A DNA stretch of 64,000 nucleotides from Actinoplanes solisilvae (GCF_003999975.1 NZ_RJAC01000002.1:372001-436000), one strand, 5' to 3'. Counted from the stretch's first letter, positions 1-8,630 are shown. A program made the numbers and translations. Notes: generated from the sequence alone by a model not told the origin.

Positions 1-2138
1 AGGACGCGTTCGATGTCGCCGAGCATGCCGGGCTCGGAGATCTCGAAGGTCACCTGGGCGGCGGCCACCCCGTACGTCTCGAGCAGTGTGGCGACCTGGT
101 CGGGGAAGCGGGAGTCGAGCAGGGTGCGCACCGACAGGTTGACCGCGATCGAGAGCGGCCTTTCCTGGTCGGCCCACTCGCGGCAGCGACGCAGGCCCTC
201 GGTGAGCACCACCTCGGTGAGCCGGGAGAGCTGGCCGGTGTGCTCGGCGACGGCGATGAAGTCTTCGGGGGCCACCTCGCCCTGGGCCGGGTGCTGCCAG
301 CGGGCGAGGCACTCGACGCCGACCAGATGACGGTCGGTGAGCGTGACCTTGGGCTGGAAGTAGACCTCGAGGGCGCCGCTGTCGAGAGCCGTACGCAGGT
401 CGGCCGCGATGCCGAGACGGCGGACGGCGCGGGACTCCAGGGCGGGGTGGAAGAGCTGCACCCCGTACGGAAGGACCTTGGCGGCGTTGGCGGCCAGCTC
501 GGCCCGTTGCAGCAGCATCTCGGGGTCGCTGCCGTGGTCGGGATAGACGGCCACGCCGACCGCGGTGTCGATGTCGAGGGTGAGCGTGCCGACCGTCATC
601 GGGCCGCGCAGTTCCTCGCGCATGTCGGTGGCGAGCTGGACCGTGGAGTCGGTGCTCTCGGCGCGCAGCGTGACCACGAACTCGTCGCCGCCGATGCGGC
701 CCACCAACGCGCCCGGGCCGGCGATGGCGCGCAGCCGACCGGCCACCTCGGCGAGCAGCTTGTCGCCGGCGGCGTGGCCCATCGACTCGTTCACGTCGCG
801 CTGGCCGTCGACGTCGAAGAGCAGGAGTGCGACGACCTCGTCCTCGGCGCGCACCTTGACCGACTCGGCGAGCGCGTCGGTGACCCGGCGCCGGTTGGGC
901 AATGCGGTGAGGCGGTCGTGGTAGGCGTCGTAGCGGAGCCGGTCGACCAGCCGCGAGTTCTCGACCGCGACCGCGACATGCGCGGCGATGGTCTCGAGCA
1001 CCTGCACGTCGGCCGGGCGGAAGCTGCGGGAGTCGCCGAGCCGGTTGACCACCTCGAGGCTGCCGACCGAGGTCTGGCCCGACTGCAGCGGGACCACGAT
1101 GACGTCTTTTATCTTGGTGTCGCGCAGCGCCTGCCGCATCGCCTCGGAGGCGGGGAACTGCGGGCCGACCGCCAGCGTGCGCCCATCGCCGATCGCCTTC
1201 TCGCGGATCGCGGCGGGAGTGAGCGAGAGGTCGAGCAGGCCTTTGTTCTCGACCCGGGCCGTGAGCAGCACCTCCGGGTGCCGGCCCTGGGGCAGGAGCC
1301 AGAGGGTGGCGTACTCGGAGCGCATCAGCGCCTGGACTCGGCCGAGCATGACGTCGGGCAGCCCGGCGTCGCTGCTCTCGTCACGGACGGCCTTGGTGAG
1401 CTCGTAGACGTCGGACAGGGTGCGGTGCTGCCGGTAGAACTCGGCGAACGAGCGCAGCATGAGGATCAGCGCGAGCACCAGGAAGGCGAGCAGCAGGGCC
1501 GACCAGGTGGTGGCCTCGAGCGCGACCAGGAAGATCAGGCCGATGACCGAGTTGATGCCGGACATCGTCCACACGGGCAACGTGCCACGCAGGACCTCCT
1601 GGCCGGCCTTGGCGCTCTGCACCACGGCCATCACCCCGGCCAGGCTGAGCACCTCGACCAGGACGCTGAGCCCGACGGCGGCGAAAAGGATGGCCCAGGT
1701 GCCCGGGCCGGCGCCGCGGATCTCGGGCAGCGCGGCGATCAGGAGAACGGCGGCCGCCGCACCGGCGGCCGACTTCGCGACGTTGAACCAGAGCTTGCTG
1801 GCCACCACGTCGTTACGGCGGGCCAGCTGGGCGATCAGCAGCGCCAGGGTCATCACGAGGATGACCATCGTCGGCGGCAGGTAGTAGAGCGCGAGCAGAA
1901 ACGGGACTTCGGTGATGTAGACGCTGATGGTGCTGCGCCGGATCACCACGTTGACGACGCCGATGTAGGCCACCATGACGCCGGCGAGGGCGATCAGCCC
2001 CCCGAACCATTCGTGGAACCACCGCGGGTCCTGAACCCAGAACCCAGCCATGCAGATGAGCGCGAAGAGGCCCAGCGGGCTGGTGATCAACCAGGCGTAC
2101 TGCGCGGAACGCCGTCTCTCCCGCGGTCGCCCGCTCAT
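1..2138 (-). CDS. Membrane GGDEF/EAL cyclic-di-GMP turnover protein, C-terminus cut by window edge
   Basis: Predicted inner-membrane enzyme making and/or degrading cyclic di-GMP. The frame is open from an ATG at 2138 to the window edge (712 codons). Residues about 18-200 are hydrophobic with several membrane segments. A GAF-like region follows (about 225-375). The GGDEF domain carries an intact GGDEF signature near residue 483, in the context IGGDEFVV. I see no RxxD inhibitory site just before it. The EAL domain begins near 540; its signature reads ECL (VGVECLARW, near 608), a variant found in active enzymes, and an NLS motif and EISE follow. The end of the EAL domain lies outside the window, so phosphodiesterase activity cannot be judged. 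A small secreted-peptide gene sits 59 bases upstream on the same strand and may be co-transcribed. Confidence 0.93.
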   Translation of the reverse strand, partial: MSGRPRERRRSAQYAWLITSPLGLFALICMAGFWVQDPRWFHEWFGGLIALAGVMVAYIGVVNVVIRRSTISVYITEVPFLLALYYLPPTMVILVMTLALLIAQLARRNDVVASKLWFNVAKSAAGAAAAVLLIAALPEIRGAGPGTWAILFAAVGLSVLVEVLSLAGVMAVVQSAKAGQEVLRGTLPVWTMSGINSVIGLIFLVALEATTWSALLLAFLVLALILMLRSFAEFYRQHRTLSDVYELTKAVRDESSDAGLPDVMLGRVQALMRSEYATLWLLPQGRHPEVLLTARVENKGLLDLSLTPAAIREKAIGDGRTLAVGPQFPASEAMRQALRDTKIKDVIVVPLQSGQTSVGSLEVVNRLGDSRSFRPADVQVLETIAAHVAVAVENSRLVDRLRYDAYHDRLTALPNRRRVTDALAESVKVRAEDEVVALLLFDVDGQRDVNESMGHAAGDKLLAEVAGRLRAIAGPGALVGRIGGDEFVVTLRAESTDSTVQLATDMREELRGPMTVGTLTLDIDTAVGVAVYPDHGSDPEMLLQRAELAANAAKVLPYGVQLFHPALESRAVRRLGIAADLRTALDSGALEVYFQPKVTLTDRHLVGVECLARWQHPAQGEVAPEDFIAVAEHTGQLSRLTEVVLTEGLRRCREWADQERPLSIAVNLSVRTLLDSRFPDQVATLLETYGVAAAQVTFEISEPGMLGDIERV

Positions 2139-2197
2139 TGCGCTCCCTCGTCAGTCGACGTGACCCGGCAGCACCGAAAGGATGTGCGGCTGGCTCC

Positions 2198-2341
2198 TCA
2201 GTCCCATTCCAAAACGGTGGCGGTCATCGGCGATCCGGCCGACGCGGTCGGGTGGCCGCCGGCCACGCCGGCGATGCCTCCGAATGCGACAGCAAGGGCC
2301 AAAACCAAGCCGGTGAAACGGCCCAGCTTCCGTCGGAACAT
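2198..2341 (-). CDS. Small secreted peptide precursor (47 aa), function unknown
   Basis: A 47-codon ORF just upstream of the GGDEF/EAL gene on the same strand. I chose the ATG at 2341 because AGGAG lies six bases before it; the frame also extends upstream to a start at 2398 with no such site. The product has a basic N-terminus (MFRRKLGR), a hydrophobic stretch of about 18 residues and an AGG/ASA-type signal peptidase region. Cleavage would leave roughly 17-20 residues ending in TATVLEWD. There are no cysteines, so it is not an obvious lantibiotic or defensin. Its position suggests a secreted signal or accessory to the neighbouring membrane cyclase, but that is inference. I do not recognise the family. 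Confidence 0.6.
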   Translation of the reverse strand: MFRRKLGRFTGLVLALAVAFGGIAGVAGGHPTASAGSPMTATVLEWD

Positions 2342-2550
2342 GTATGGCTCCTGCGGTGTATTACGCGGTCGGTGGGGGGTCACATGATGGTGCCACACGC
2401 GGTGTGCGACGGGGAGTGTCCATCGGCGGGTCGGAACCGCGTATTCCGAAAACCTGACCGAACGGTTGAGTTGTTACCCCTCGCGAGAAGCGCAAAATTG
2501 ACAACTTTATGTCCGAAATAAGGGAAAAATGAGGGCGATTCACCTGGCTT

Positions 2551-2585
2551 GCGTCAGGAAATCTTGACGTCAGGGAACCCTGACG
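2551..2585. promoter_or_regulatory. Three-half-site palindromic operator candidate
   Basis: CGTCAGGG-AA-CCCTGACG (2568-2585) is a perfect 8-base inverted repeat. A third half-site, CGTCAGG, at 2552-2558 forms a second, imperfect palindrome (7 of 9) with TTGACG at 2564-2569. The two palindromes overlap. The cluster ends 15 bases before the GTG of the small gene at 2601, in a comparatively AT-rich gap (2342-2600) that also holds the promoter region of the divergent 47-aa peptide gene. This looks like a cooperative repressor site, possibly for the protein encoded at 2601. The regulator identity is inference. Confidence 0.45.
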
Positions 2586-2600
2586 CCAGGCTGTTGCGCC

Positions 2601-2915
2601 GTGGCTATCTCCCCCGACGATCTTGAACGACGGCACACGCTGTCCTCGGCTACAACGCGTTACGACGAACTGAGGATGCGCGACGCGCTGGCCGCGGTGA
2701 CCACGGCCGACACCGAGCCCCTGACCTGCGAGGAGACGCTCGAGATGCTGGCCCTCAGCGAGGTCGTGATCCGCAAGGCCGGGTACGGGCGCCAGGTGAT
2801 GGTGCGGGCGGCCCGCACCGCGGGGGCGTCGTGGACACAGGTCGGCACCGCGCTCGGCAGCAGCAAGCAGGCCGCCTGGGAAGCGCACAACCGCTGGGCC
2901 GACGAGCAGGTCTAG
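2601..2915 (+). CDS. Small hypothetical protein with a possible helix-turn-helix
   Basis: A 104-residue soluble protein starting at a GTG with only a weak AGG upstream. The C-terminal third (ARTAGASWTQVGTALGSS then KQAAWEAHNRW) resembles the helix-turn-helix pattern of small actinobacterial proteins in which 'SW..IG.ALG.SKQAAW.R' is recurrent. That suggests DNA binding, but no full domain is certain. It sits directly behind a palindromic cluster (2551-2585), compatible with autoregulation. Its stop overlaps by four bases the 3' end of the convergent sulfurtransferase gene. Confidence 0.75.
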   Translation: MAISPDDLERRHTLSSATTRYDELRMRDALAAVTTADTEPLTCEETLEMLALSEVVIRKAGYGRQVMVRAARTAGASWTQVGTALGSSKQAAWEAHNRWADEQV

Positions 2916-3718
2916 CCCATCGCGGCCGGCCGGTCGGTGGCGCTGTACTGCGACCACGAGCCGGGGTAGAGGCGCCCAGGGGCGAAACCGGCGTGTTCCA
3001 GCGCCAGCAGGTTGTGGCAGGCGGTGACTCCCGAGCCGCAGTAGGACACGACATCGGCGTGGTCGGTGACGCCCACGGCCGCGAAACGCTCGCGCAGCTC
3101 GGCGACCGGCAGGAAACGGCCCGACGCGTCGACGTTCTCGCGGCAGGAGACGTTGCGGGCGCCGGGAATGTGTCCGGGGCGCGGGTCGATCGGCTCGGAC
3201 TCGCCGCGGAAACGCTCCGGCTGGCGCGCGTCGATGACCACGGAATCACCCGAGACGGCGTCGGCCAGGGTCGCCAGGCGCTGGGCGGGCCAGGGGCGTA
3301 CGACGCGGTCGGCTCGGGGCCGCCGGTTCTCCGCGGTCTCCCGGTCATGGCCGTACGCGTCGAGGCCGCCGTCGAGCAGGGCGGCGTCCTGACCGAGGGA
3401 GCGCAGCATCCAGACCAGGCGGGCGGCCATCACACCACCGGCGTCGTCGTAGGCGATCACGGTGTCGGCGTCGCCCACGCCCAGGGCACCCAGCCGCTCG
3501 GCGAAGAGCGCGGGATCGGGCAGCGGGTGACGGCCGTCGGCGGCTGAGGGCGGGGCGGCCAGATCGGCGTCCAGGTCGACGAAGACCGCGCCGGGGAGAT
3601 GGCCCTGGGCGTACGCGTCCCGGCCCTTACGCCCGTCGAGGTAGGCGCGCACGTCCGCGAGGATCACCCGATCGTGGTTGGCCCGGACCCACTCGGCGTC
3701 GACGATCGGCTCGATCAC
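2912..3718 (-). CDS. Sulfurtransferase with tandem rhodanese domains
   Basis: A 268-residue cytoplasmic protein of the thiosulfate/3-mercaptopyruvate sulfurtransferase family, which moves sulfane sulfur to cyanide or thiol acceptors. It has two rhodanese modules. The N-terminal non-catalytic one runs over about residues 5-125 (HLPGAVFVDLD). The C-terminal catalytic one runs over about 155-265 (GHIPGARN, then the active loop YCGSGVTAC with the nucleophilic cysteine, residue ~229). The CGSGVTA loop is typical of mercaptopyruvate-type enzymes, but substrate choice cannot be fixed from sequence. Length is normal for the family. It is a single-gene unit convergent with the gene at 2601. Confidence 0.92.
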   Translation of the reverse strand: MIEPIVDAEWVRANHDRVILADVRAYLDGRKGRDAYAQGHLPGAVFVDLDADLAAPPSAADGRHPLPDPALFAERLGALGVGDADTVIAYDDAGGVMAARLVWMLRSLGQDAALLDGGLDAYGHDRETAENRRPRADRVVRPWPAQRLATLADAVSGDSVVIDARQPERFRGESEPIDPRPGHIPGARNVSCRENVDASGRFLPVAELRERFAAVGVTDHADVVSYCGSGVTACHNLLALEHAGFAPGRLYPGSWSQYSATDRPAAMG

Positions 3719-3745
3719 TGCTGCTGCACCTACCTATCTGTTGGC

Positions 3746-4048
3746 TTATCTGTTGGCGGGCCGCTGCCGGCCGCGTGGGCGGAAGCGGAACAGGGCCAGC
3801 GCCGCCAGGACGATCGCTATCAGGGTGATGCCGGTGGTGACCGCGGGCCTTTCGATGCTGGTGCCGATCACCACCAGCCCCAGCGCCGCGCCGAAGAGGA
3901 AGTGATAGAAGCCGGCGTCCCGCACGGAGCGGAAGGCACGGGCGGTCGGCGCCGGCGCCCGGCCGGTCACCAGCATGACCACACCGAACAGCGCCAGCCC
4001 CGCTCCGGCCGCACCGCCGGCCAGCATGGTCCAGTTACTGGTGTTCAT
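3746..4048 (-). CDS. Small three-helix membrane protein
   Basis: A 100-residue protein with three predicted membrane helices: about residues 8-27, 47-62 and 70-88. The tail is strongly basic (RFRPRGRQR), so the C-terminus probably faces the cytoplasm. No catalytic motif or known domain is visible. It lies between sulfurtransferase and yajQ on the same strand, 27 bases from the former, so co-transcription is possible. The function is unknown. Confidence 0.7.
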   Translation of the reverse strand: MNTSNWTMLAGGAAGAGLALFGVVMLVTGRAPAPTARAFRSVRDAGFYHFLFGAALGLVVIGTSIERPAVTTGITLIAIVLAALALFRFRPRGRQRPANR

Positions 4049-4078
4049 CGCCCCAGTCTGGGGCCCGGGCCGCCTCGC

Positions 4079-4573
4079 TCAGCGGTAATTGGTGAACTGG
4101 AGGGCGACGCCGAAGTCTTCCGCCTTGAGCAGGGTGATCACGGCTTGCAGGTCGTCGCGCTTCTTGCCGGTGACCCGAAGCTGGTCGCCCTGGATCTGGG
4201 CCTGCACGCCCTTGGGGCCCTCGTCGCGGATCTTCTTGCTGATCGCCTTGGCCTTGTCGGTCTCGATGCCCTCGACGACCTTGCAGTCGATCTTGTAGGT
4301 CTTGCCGGACTGCCGGGGCTCCCCCGCGTCGAGCGACTTCAGCGAGATGTTCCGCTTGACCAGCTTCTCCTTGAAGACGTCGAGCGCGGCGACGGCCCGC
4401 TCCTCGGTCTCGGAGGTGATGGTGACCCCGTTCTCGCCCGACTTGGCGACGGTGGTGCCCGTGCCCCGGAAGTCGAACCGGGTGCCGAGCTCCTTTTCCG
4501 CCTGATGGAACGCGTTGTCCACCTCTTGCTGGTCGACCTTGCTCACGATGTCGAAGGACGGGCTGGCTGCCAT
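4079..4573 (-). CDS. yajQ: YajQ-family nucleotide-binding protein
   Basis: A 164-residue cytoplasmic protein matching the YajQ/DUF520 family in full length. It starts [20 protein letters not shown] and carries the family signatures TRFDFRG and the C-terminal VALQFTNYR. The frame extends upstream, but the ATG at 4573 has AGGAG seven bases before it and gives the family's standard length. Some Xanthomonas family members bind cyclic di-GMP and act as transcription co-activators; others bind nucleotides or tRNA. Whether this one binds cyclic di-GMP is unknown, although a cyclic-di-GMP turnover gene lies 2 kb away. Confidence 0.93.
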   Translation of the reverse strand: MAASPSFDIVSKVDQQEVDNAFHQAEKELGTRFDFRGTGTTVAKSGENGVTITSETEERAVAALDVFKEKLVKRNISLKSLDAGEPRQSGKTYKIDCKVVEGIETDKAKAISKKIRDEGPKGVQAQIQGDQLRVTGKKRDDLQAVITLLKAEDFGVALQFTNYR

Positions 4574-4721
4574 GATCAAACTCCTGCGCTGCGGGCTTCG
4601 TCGATGAAGGCGGAGCCCGTTGACCGGCCTCCGACATGCCGACCGTACCCGGTTGCGAAACCGGTCGGTGGTACGGCTAAGCTGTTCTCCGCTGCCACGG
4701 GAAACCATGGCGGCATGCCCA

Positions 4722-4802
4722 GGCGGGTTGCCCGAGCGGCCAATGGGAGCGGACTGTAAATCCGTCGCGAAAGCTACAGAGGTTCGAATCCTCTACCCGC
4801 CA
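4722..4802 (+). tRNA. tRNA-Tyr (anticodon GTA)
   Basis: The acceptor arms GGCGGGT (4722-4728) and ACCCGCC (4795-4801) pair perfectly, with A4802 as discriminator. The anticodon stem GCGGA/TCCGT encloses the loop CTGTAAA, giving anticodon GTA at 4756-4758. A long variable arm (class II) and the T-arm GAGGTTCGAATCCTC are present, as expected for bacterial tRNA-Tyr. The 3' CCA is not encoded (the next bases are CCG), so a CCA-adding enzyme must supply it. No integrase or repeated 3' end is nearby, so it shows no sign of being an integration site here. Confidence 0.97.
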
Positions 4803-4813
4803 CCGGCAAAAGG

Positions 4814-4845
4814 AAAGGCCCCGGAGTTTCGACTCCGGGGCCTTT
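4814..4845 (+). terminator. Intrinsic terminator of tRNA-Tyr
   Basis: GGCCCCGGAG and CTCCGGGGCC form a perfect 10-pair stem around TTTCGA, flanked by AAA upstream and TTT downstream, 12 bases after the tRNA. The symmetrical A/T flanks would let it work in both directions and also stop the remnant lipoprotein gene that points at it. Confidence 0.88.
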
Positions 4846-5090
4846 CTCGTTTTGCCTCGTCCCAGCAGGCCTTCCGGTCGTGTTCCAGGCCCATCTTGAC
4901 GACCTTGCCGCTCACGAGAAGGAACCGGTAGTGAACGCCGGAGCCTCGACCATGCCGGCGGCCTCCGCCTTCTTGGTGGTCATGCCGATCTGAAGCTTGC
5001 CGAGCAACCCACCTGCTGCGGGGAGCTGGCGCACCCGATGGTCAGCGCCACAGCGGCGGCCGCCGCCAGAACCAGGATCGTACGTCGCAT
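4846..5090 (-). pseudogene. Frameshifted lipoprotein gene remnant
   Basis: From an ATG at 5090 the minus strand encodes a lipoprotein signal peptide: MRRTILVL, an alanine run, then LTIGC as a plausible lipobox. The frame shifts after about 26 residues and meets a stop at 4980-4982. A neighbouring frame continues with GLLGKLQIGMTTKKAEAAG, which resembles the 'GMT..eAeatG' motif of small actinobacterial lipoproteins. A second shift leads to a stretch including YRFLLVSGKVVKMG that runs to about 4846. The three pieces join into one coherent protein if two single-base indels are undone. It is either a decayed gene or a sequence error. Confidence 0.6.
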
Positions 5091-5194
5091 CAGGTGTTCA
5101 GCGAACTCACAGTGCGCTCAGGATGAATTCGCTGGGTGGCGACGTTCTATGGGAGGCGAGCCCTACCGGGTTCGCATCTGTAGAAGGAGTTTCC

Positions 5195-6064
5195 TTGCAC
5201 AGCCATCACAACGGCCTCAAGACGGCCGCTCTGCTGGGTCTGCTGACGGCGATCATTCTGGGCGCCGGCTACTGGCTCGGTGGCAGTGGCGGTCTCGTGT
5301 TCGCGGTGTTCCTCTCGCTGGCTCTCAACGCCGGCTCCTACTTCTTCTCCGACAAGCTGGCCCTGCGGGCGATGCGCGCGCAGCCCGTCAGCGAGGCGGA
5401 AGCTCCCGCTCTTTACCAGATGGTGCGCGAGCTGGCGACGACCGCGGGGCAGCCCATGCCCCGGCTCTACGTCTCGCCGACCATGCAGCCCAACGCGTTC
5501 GCGACGGGGCGTAACCCGGAGCACGCGGCGGTCGCCGTCACGACCGGCATCACGCAGATGCTCAGCGAGCGTGAGCTGCGCGCCGTGATCGGGCACGAGT
5601 TGTCGCACGTCTACAACCGGGACATCCTGATCTCGAGTGTGGCGGGCGCGCTGGCCGGCATCATCACGAGCCTGGCGCACCTGGCGATCTTCCTGCCGCT
5701 GGGCGGGTCGGACGACGATGACAGCCCCAACCCGGCGTCGTTGCTGCTGATGCTGATTCTCGGCCCGCTGGCCGCGACCATCATCCAGCTCGCGATCAGC
5801 CGTAACCGGGAGTTCCAGGCCGACGCGGACGGCGCGACGCTGACCGGCGACCCGCTGGCCCTGGCCAGTGCGCTGGAGAAGATTCATTACGGCGCGCAGC
5901 GGCTGCCTCTGCCGGCTGACAACCGGATCACGAGCGCCGCGCACCTGATGATCGCCAACCCGTTCTCGGCGCGCGGGGTGTCCAAGCTGTTCTCGACTCA
6001 CCCGCCGATGGAGCAGCGCGTCGCCCGGCTGCGTGAGCAGGCCGGCGCCATCCAGTACCGCTAA
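5195..6064 (+). CDS. htpX: HtpX-family membrane zinc metalloprotease
   Basis: A 289-residue M48B protease for quality control of misfolded membrane proteins. I chose the TTG at 5195 because AAGGAG sits just before it; the frame is open further upstream but reads through the promoter region. There are two N-terminal membrane helices (about residues 10-27 and 30-50) and the active site HELSHVYNRD, where HExxH supplies two zinc ligands. Two more hydrophobic segments (about 148-165 and 180-200) follow, then the glutamate-bearing NREFQADADGA. Length and order match HtpX. It appears monocistronic. Confidence 0.95.
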   Translation: MHSHHNGLKTAALLGLLTAIILGAGYWLGGSGGLVFAVFLSLALNAGSYFFSDKLALRAMRAQPVSEAEAPALYQMVRELATTAGQPMPRLYVSPTMQPNAFATGRNPEHAAVAVTTGITQMLSERELRAVIGHELSHVYNRDILISSVAGALAGIITSLAHLAIFLPLGGSDDDDSPNPASLLLMLILGPLAATIIQLAISRNREFQADADGATLTGDPLALASALEKIHYGAQRLPLPADNRITSAAHLMIANPFSARGVSKLFSTHPPMEQRVARLREQAGAIQYR

Positions 6065-6208
6065 CGGCAACACCTGCAGGGCCGTCCCGGACAGGGGCGG
6101 CCCTCGCTGTGTTTCCGGACACCGGCGAGCGTATTCCGGATGTGTTGCGCGGCTCGCCGACGTTAAGGTCCGTTGGCCCTGTCGGTCATTACCAGTAGAG
6201 GAGGCGAA

Positions 6209-7462
6209 ATGACTGCGTTGCGGCAATACATGGGTGTGTGGCAGATGCCCGGTGGCCGAGTTCTGCTCGGCGTGGGAATCCTGGCGCGGCTCGGCATCGG
6301 CATGACGCCGCTCGCTCTTCTTCTGCTGGTTCAGCAGGAGACCGGCAGCTACGCCGCGGCGGGTCTGGCCGGCGGCGTCTATGCCCTGGCCGGTGCGGCG
6401 CTCAGCCCGATCGCGGGCCGTCTCGCCGACCGCATCGGGCCCTCTCCGATCCTCGTGGTCACCTCCGTGCTGCATCCGCTCGCCCTGGTGGCGCTGGTGC
6501 TGCTCAGCACGGGCGAGCCGACCTGGGTCTACGCGACCGCGGCGCTCGCGGGGGCCAGCTATCCGCCGTTGAGCGCGGCGATCCGGCGCGCCTGGACCGA
6601 CATGACCGAGGTCGGCAGCGGGCAGCACCACCTGCGAGGTCACGCGCTGGCCGCCGAGACTTCGCTGTTCGAGCTGGTGTTCGTGCTCGGCCCGATGCTG
6701 GTCGCCGCCCTCGTGGTGATCACCAGCAACCCGGCGACGGCGCTGCTCGCGGCCGCGGTCGCCACCCTCGTGGGCACCCTGTGGGTCTCGCGGCTGCCGG
6801 TCATGCGGCGCCACCACCGGCACGAGAACAGTGAGGCGGCCCGCGGTCTGGGCCCGCTGAAGGTGTCCGGGTTCCCGGCTCTGCTGGCCTGCGTCATCGC
6901 GCTCGGCATCGCGTTCGGTGCGGCCGGTGTGATCGTCCCGGCCTACGCCAGTCAGCACGGCGGCGGCGAGGGTCTGGGCGGCGTACTGCTGGGGATCTGG
7001 GGTGTCGGCAGCGCGATCGGTGGCATCTGGTTCGGCACTCGGCGGCCCGCCATGGCGTTGCCGCGGCAGTTCGCGTGGCTGCTGGGCGCGGTCTCGCTGG
7101 GCTTCCTCGCACTGGCCTTCATGCCCAGCCCGTTCTGGCTGGGTGCGGCCCTCGTGCTGGGCGGCGCCACGATCGCTCCGGCCCTCACGGTCGAGAACAA
7201 CCTGGTCGGACGGCTTGCCCCGGCCGCGATGCTGAACGAGGCGTACACCTGGGTTGTGACCGTCTCGGTCGGCGGAAGTGCCGCCGGTGGCGCGATCGCT
7301 GGTTTGATCGTCGATCAGCCGGGCGGCCTGGGCTGGGCCTTCTCCTTCGCCGCGGCCGTGCTGATGGTGGCCGCGCTGGTCGCCGCGGTGCCGCACGGTT
7401 CGATCGCCCGGGCGGATCGCCTCGCCACCGAACGCCACCGGGAAGCGCTCGAGCTGGTCTAA
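6209..7462 (+). CDS. MFS transporter, 12 membrane helices
   Basis: A 417-residue major facilitator superfamily carrier. GGAGG six bases before the ATG at 6209 decides the start. The loop between helices 2 and 3 reads [14 protein letters not shown], the MFS signature, and the two six-helix halves are separated by a basic central loop (about residues 195-212, MRRHHRH). The general look is of a small-molecule exporter, but no substrate can be named. The gene converges on the methyltransferase gene, sharing four bases at the stops. Confidence 0.9.
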   Translation: MTALRQYMGVWQMPGGRVLLGVGILARLGIGMTPLALLLLVQQETGSYAAAGLAGGVYALAGAALSPIAGRLADRIGPSPILVVTSVLHPLALVALVLLSTGEPTWVYATAALAGASYPPLSAAIRRAWTDMTEVGSGQHHLRGHALAAETSLFELVFVLGPMLVAALVVITSNPATALLAAAVATLVGTLWVSRLPVMRRHHRHENSEAARGLGPLKVSGFPALLACVIALGIAFGAAGVIVPAYASQHGGGEGLGGVLLGIWGVGSAIGGIWFGTRRPAMALPRQFAWLLGAVSLGFLALAFMPSPFWLGAALVLGGATIAPALTVENNLVGRLAPAAMLNEAYTWVVTVSVGGSAAGGAIAGLIVDQPGGLGWAFSFAAAVLMVAALVAAVPHGSIARADRLATERHREALELV

Positions 7463-8109
7463 AGCGGCCGGACCAGCGTCAACGCCTGGAAGCGGACGCC
7501 GTCGTGGTCGTCGTAGACGTGGAAGTCGAGCACGTCGAACGCCCGCGCCGCATATTCGAGCAGTTGCCGGTCCGAGCGGAACGAGAAGAACCGCGGCGGC
7601 ACGTGCTGGTCCTCCGGGGCGATGCCCTCCTCCTGCTCTCCGCCGAAGACGCCGAGGTAGAAGAGGCCGCCGGGGGCCAGCACGGCTCGGATCGACGCGA
7701 GCGCGCCATCCAGGTCGGCGTTCGGCACGTGCAGCAGGGTGTTGAGCGAGTAGACGGCGTCGAACGCCGACTCCGGAAAACCGAGATCAAGCACATCCCG
7801 TACGTCGGCCTTGATGCCTTTGGCCCTGGTGCGCTCGACCATCGAGGGCGAAAGGTCGACCGCGGTCACCTCGAGCCCTTCCTGCTGGAAGTAGACGCTG
7901 TCCTGACCGGTGCCGGAGCCGACTTCGAGCAGGGTGTGGGCGTCGGTCACGCGCAGCCGGTCGAGGAACGCGGCCCGCTCGTCGACCTTCCAGTGCTGCT
8001 TCTTGCTGCCGTCGCGCCGATTCGCCGCGCGTTCCCCGTACGCGGCCCGGTTGCGCTCGACCACCTCTCCGTACCTGGCCGAACCCGCGTTCTCGAGGCG
8101 CAGTCTCAT
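7459..8109 (-). CDS. Class I SAM-dependent methyltransferase
   Basis: A 216-residue soluble protein with a Rossmann-type methyltransferase core. Motif I is [15 protein letters not shown] (about residues 61-75), the acidic strand-2 end is [12 protein letters not shown], and motif IV region is [15 protein letters not shown] purine-rich GGGGGA lies just before the ATG at 8109. The substrate is unknown. It lies alone between a convergent MFS gene and a divergent DUF1707 gene. Confidence 0.9.
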   Translation of the reverse strand: MRLRLENAGSARYGEVVERNRAAYGERAANRRDGSKKQHWKVDERAAFLDRLRVTDAHTLLEVGSGTGQDSVYFQQEGLEVTAVDLSPSMVERTRAKGIKADVRDVLDLGFPESAFDAVYSLNTLLHVPNADLDGALASIRAVLAPGGLFYLGVFGGEQEEGIAPEDQHVPPRFFSFRSDRQLLEYAARAFDVLDFHVYDDHDGVRFQALTLVRPL

Positions 8110-8186
8110 GGTTTTTCCCCCTGCCGATCGTCGGTGTCGCTCGGATAGCCTGACCCGACCGGCGGTGGCGCGTAAAGGAGTGACCG

Positions 8187-8630
8187 ATGGCGAAGGACGT
8201 GCGGGCCGACATCGAGACGATGCGCGCGGCCGACACCGACCGGCAGAAGGTTGCGGATCAGCTCAAAACGGCGCTCGACGAGGGCCGGCTGACCCTCCAT
8301 GAGTACGACGAACGCGTCGGTCTGGCCTACGGGGCGAAGACCTACCAGGAACTGCTCATGCTCCTGACCGATCTGCCCCGCCCGGGTGTCAGCGCGAGCG
8401 AGGTGCAGGCCGAGCAGCGCCGCAAGGCCCGCCGCCTGCCGACCGCGATGCTCGTGCTCTGGACGATCTGGGCCGCTCTCACCCTGATCAACCTCGTGGT
8501 ATACGCCTTGGTCGCGATGAGCACCGACGCCGACATCTACCCGTGGCCGGTGTGGATGCTCGTGCCCGGCACCGCGCTGGCCGCTGTGAGTGTGGGCGTG
8601 CAGGTCATCCGCCACCAGCAGCGCCGCTGA
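8187..8630 (+). CDS. DUF1707 domain membrane protein
   Basis: A 147-residue protein. Residues 5-60 (RADIETMRAADTDRQKVADQ, then LHEYDERVGLAYGAKTYQEL) match DUF1707, a short SHOCT-like domain common in actinobacteria, often placed before membrane helices. Two helices follow at about residues 88-110 and 120-138. AAAGGAG seven bases before the ATG fixes the start. The domain's biochemical function is not established. The 3' end overlaps that of the convergent acyltransferase by 26 bases. Confidence 0.9.
   Translation: MAKDVRADIETMRAADTDRQKVADQLKTALDEGRLTLHEYDERVGLAYGAKTYQELLMLLTDLPRPGVSASEVQAEQRRKARRLPTAMLVLWTIWAALTLINLVVYALVAMSTDADIYPWPVWMLVPGTALAAVSVGVQVIRHQQRR

Noticed and set aside
240..2387. 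Long plus-strand open frame with repeated Gly/Asp/Glu/His composition
   Set aside because: It is antisense to the GGDEF/EAL gene. The composition is the mirror of high-GC codon bias, and no domain appears.
2395..2407. CACACGCGGTGTG palindrome as a regulator site
   Set aside because: A single copy in a GC-rich gap, with no spacing relation to a promoter that I can see.
4627..4680. Inverted repeats CCGTACC...GGTACGG and CCGGTT...AACCGG upstream of tRNA-Tyr as an operator
   Set aside because: Real in sequence, but no regulator or clear promoter can be assigned. It may be chance in GC-rich DNA.
4722..5194. tRNA-Tyr as the attachment site of an integrated element
   Set aside because: No integrase, no repeated tRNA 3' end and no change in composition is seen downstream. 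The gene after it is the ordinary htpX.
5147..7438. 763-codon minus-strand open frame antisense to htpX and the MFS gene
   Set aside because: It is Arg/Gln/His/Gly-rich with no motif and no ribosome binding site. Both plus-strand genes have clear families.
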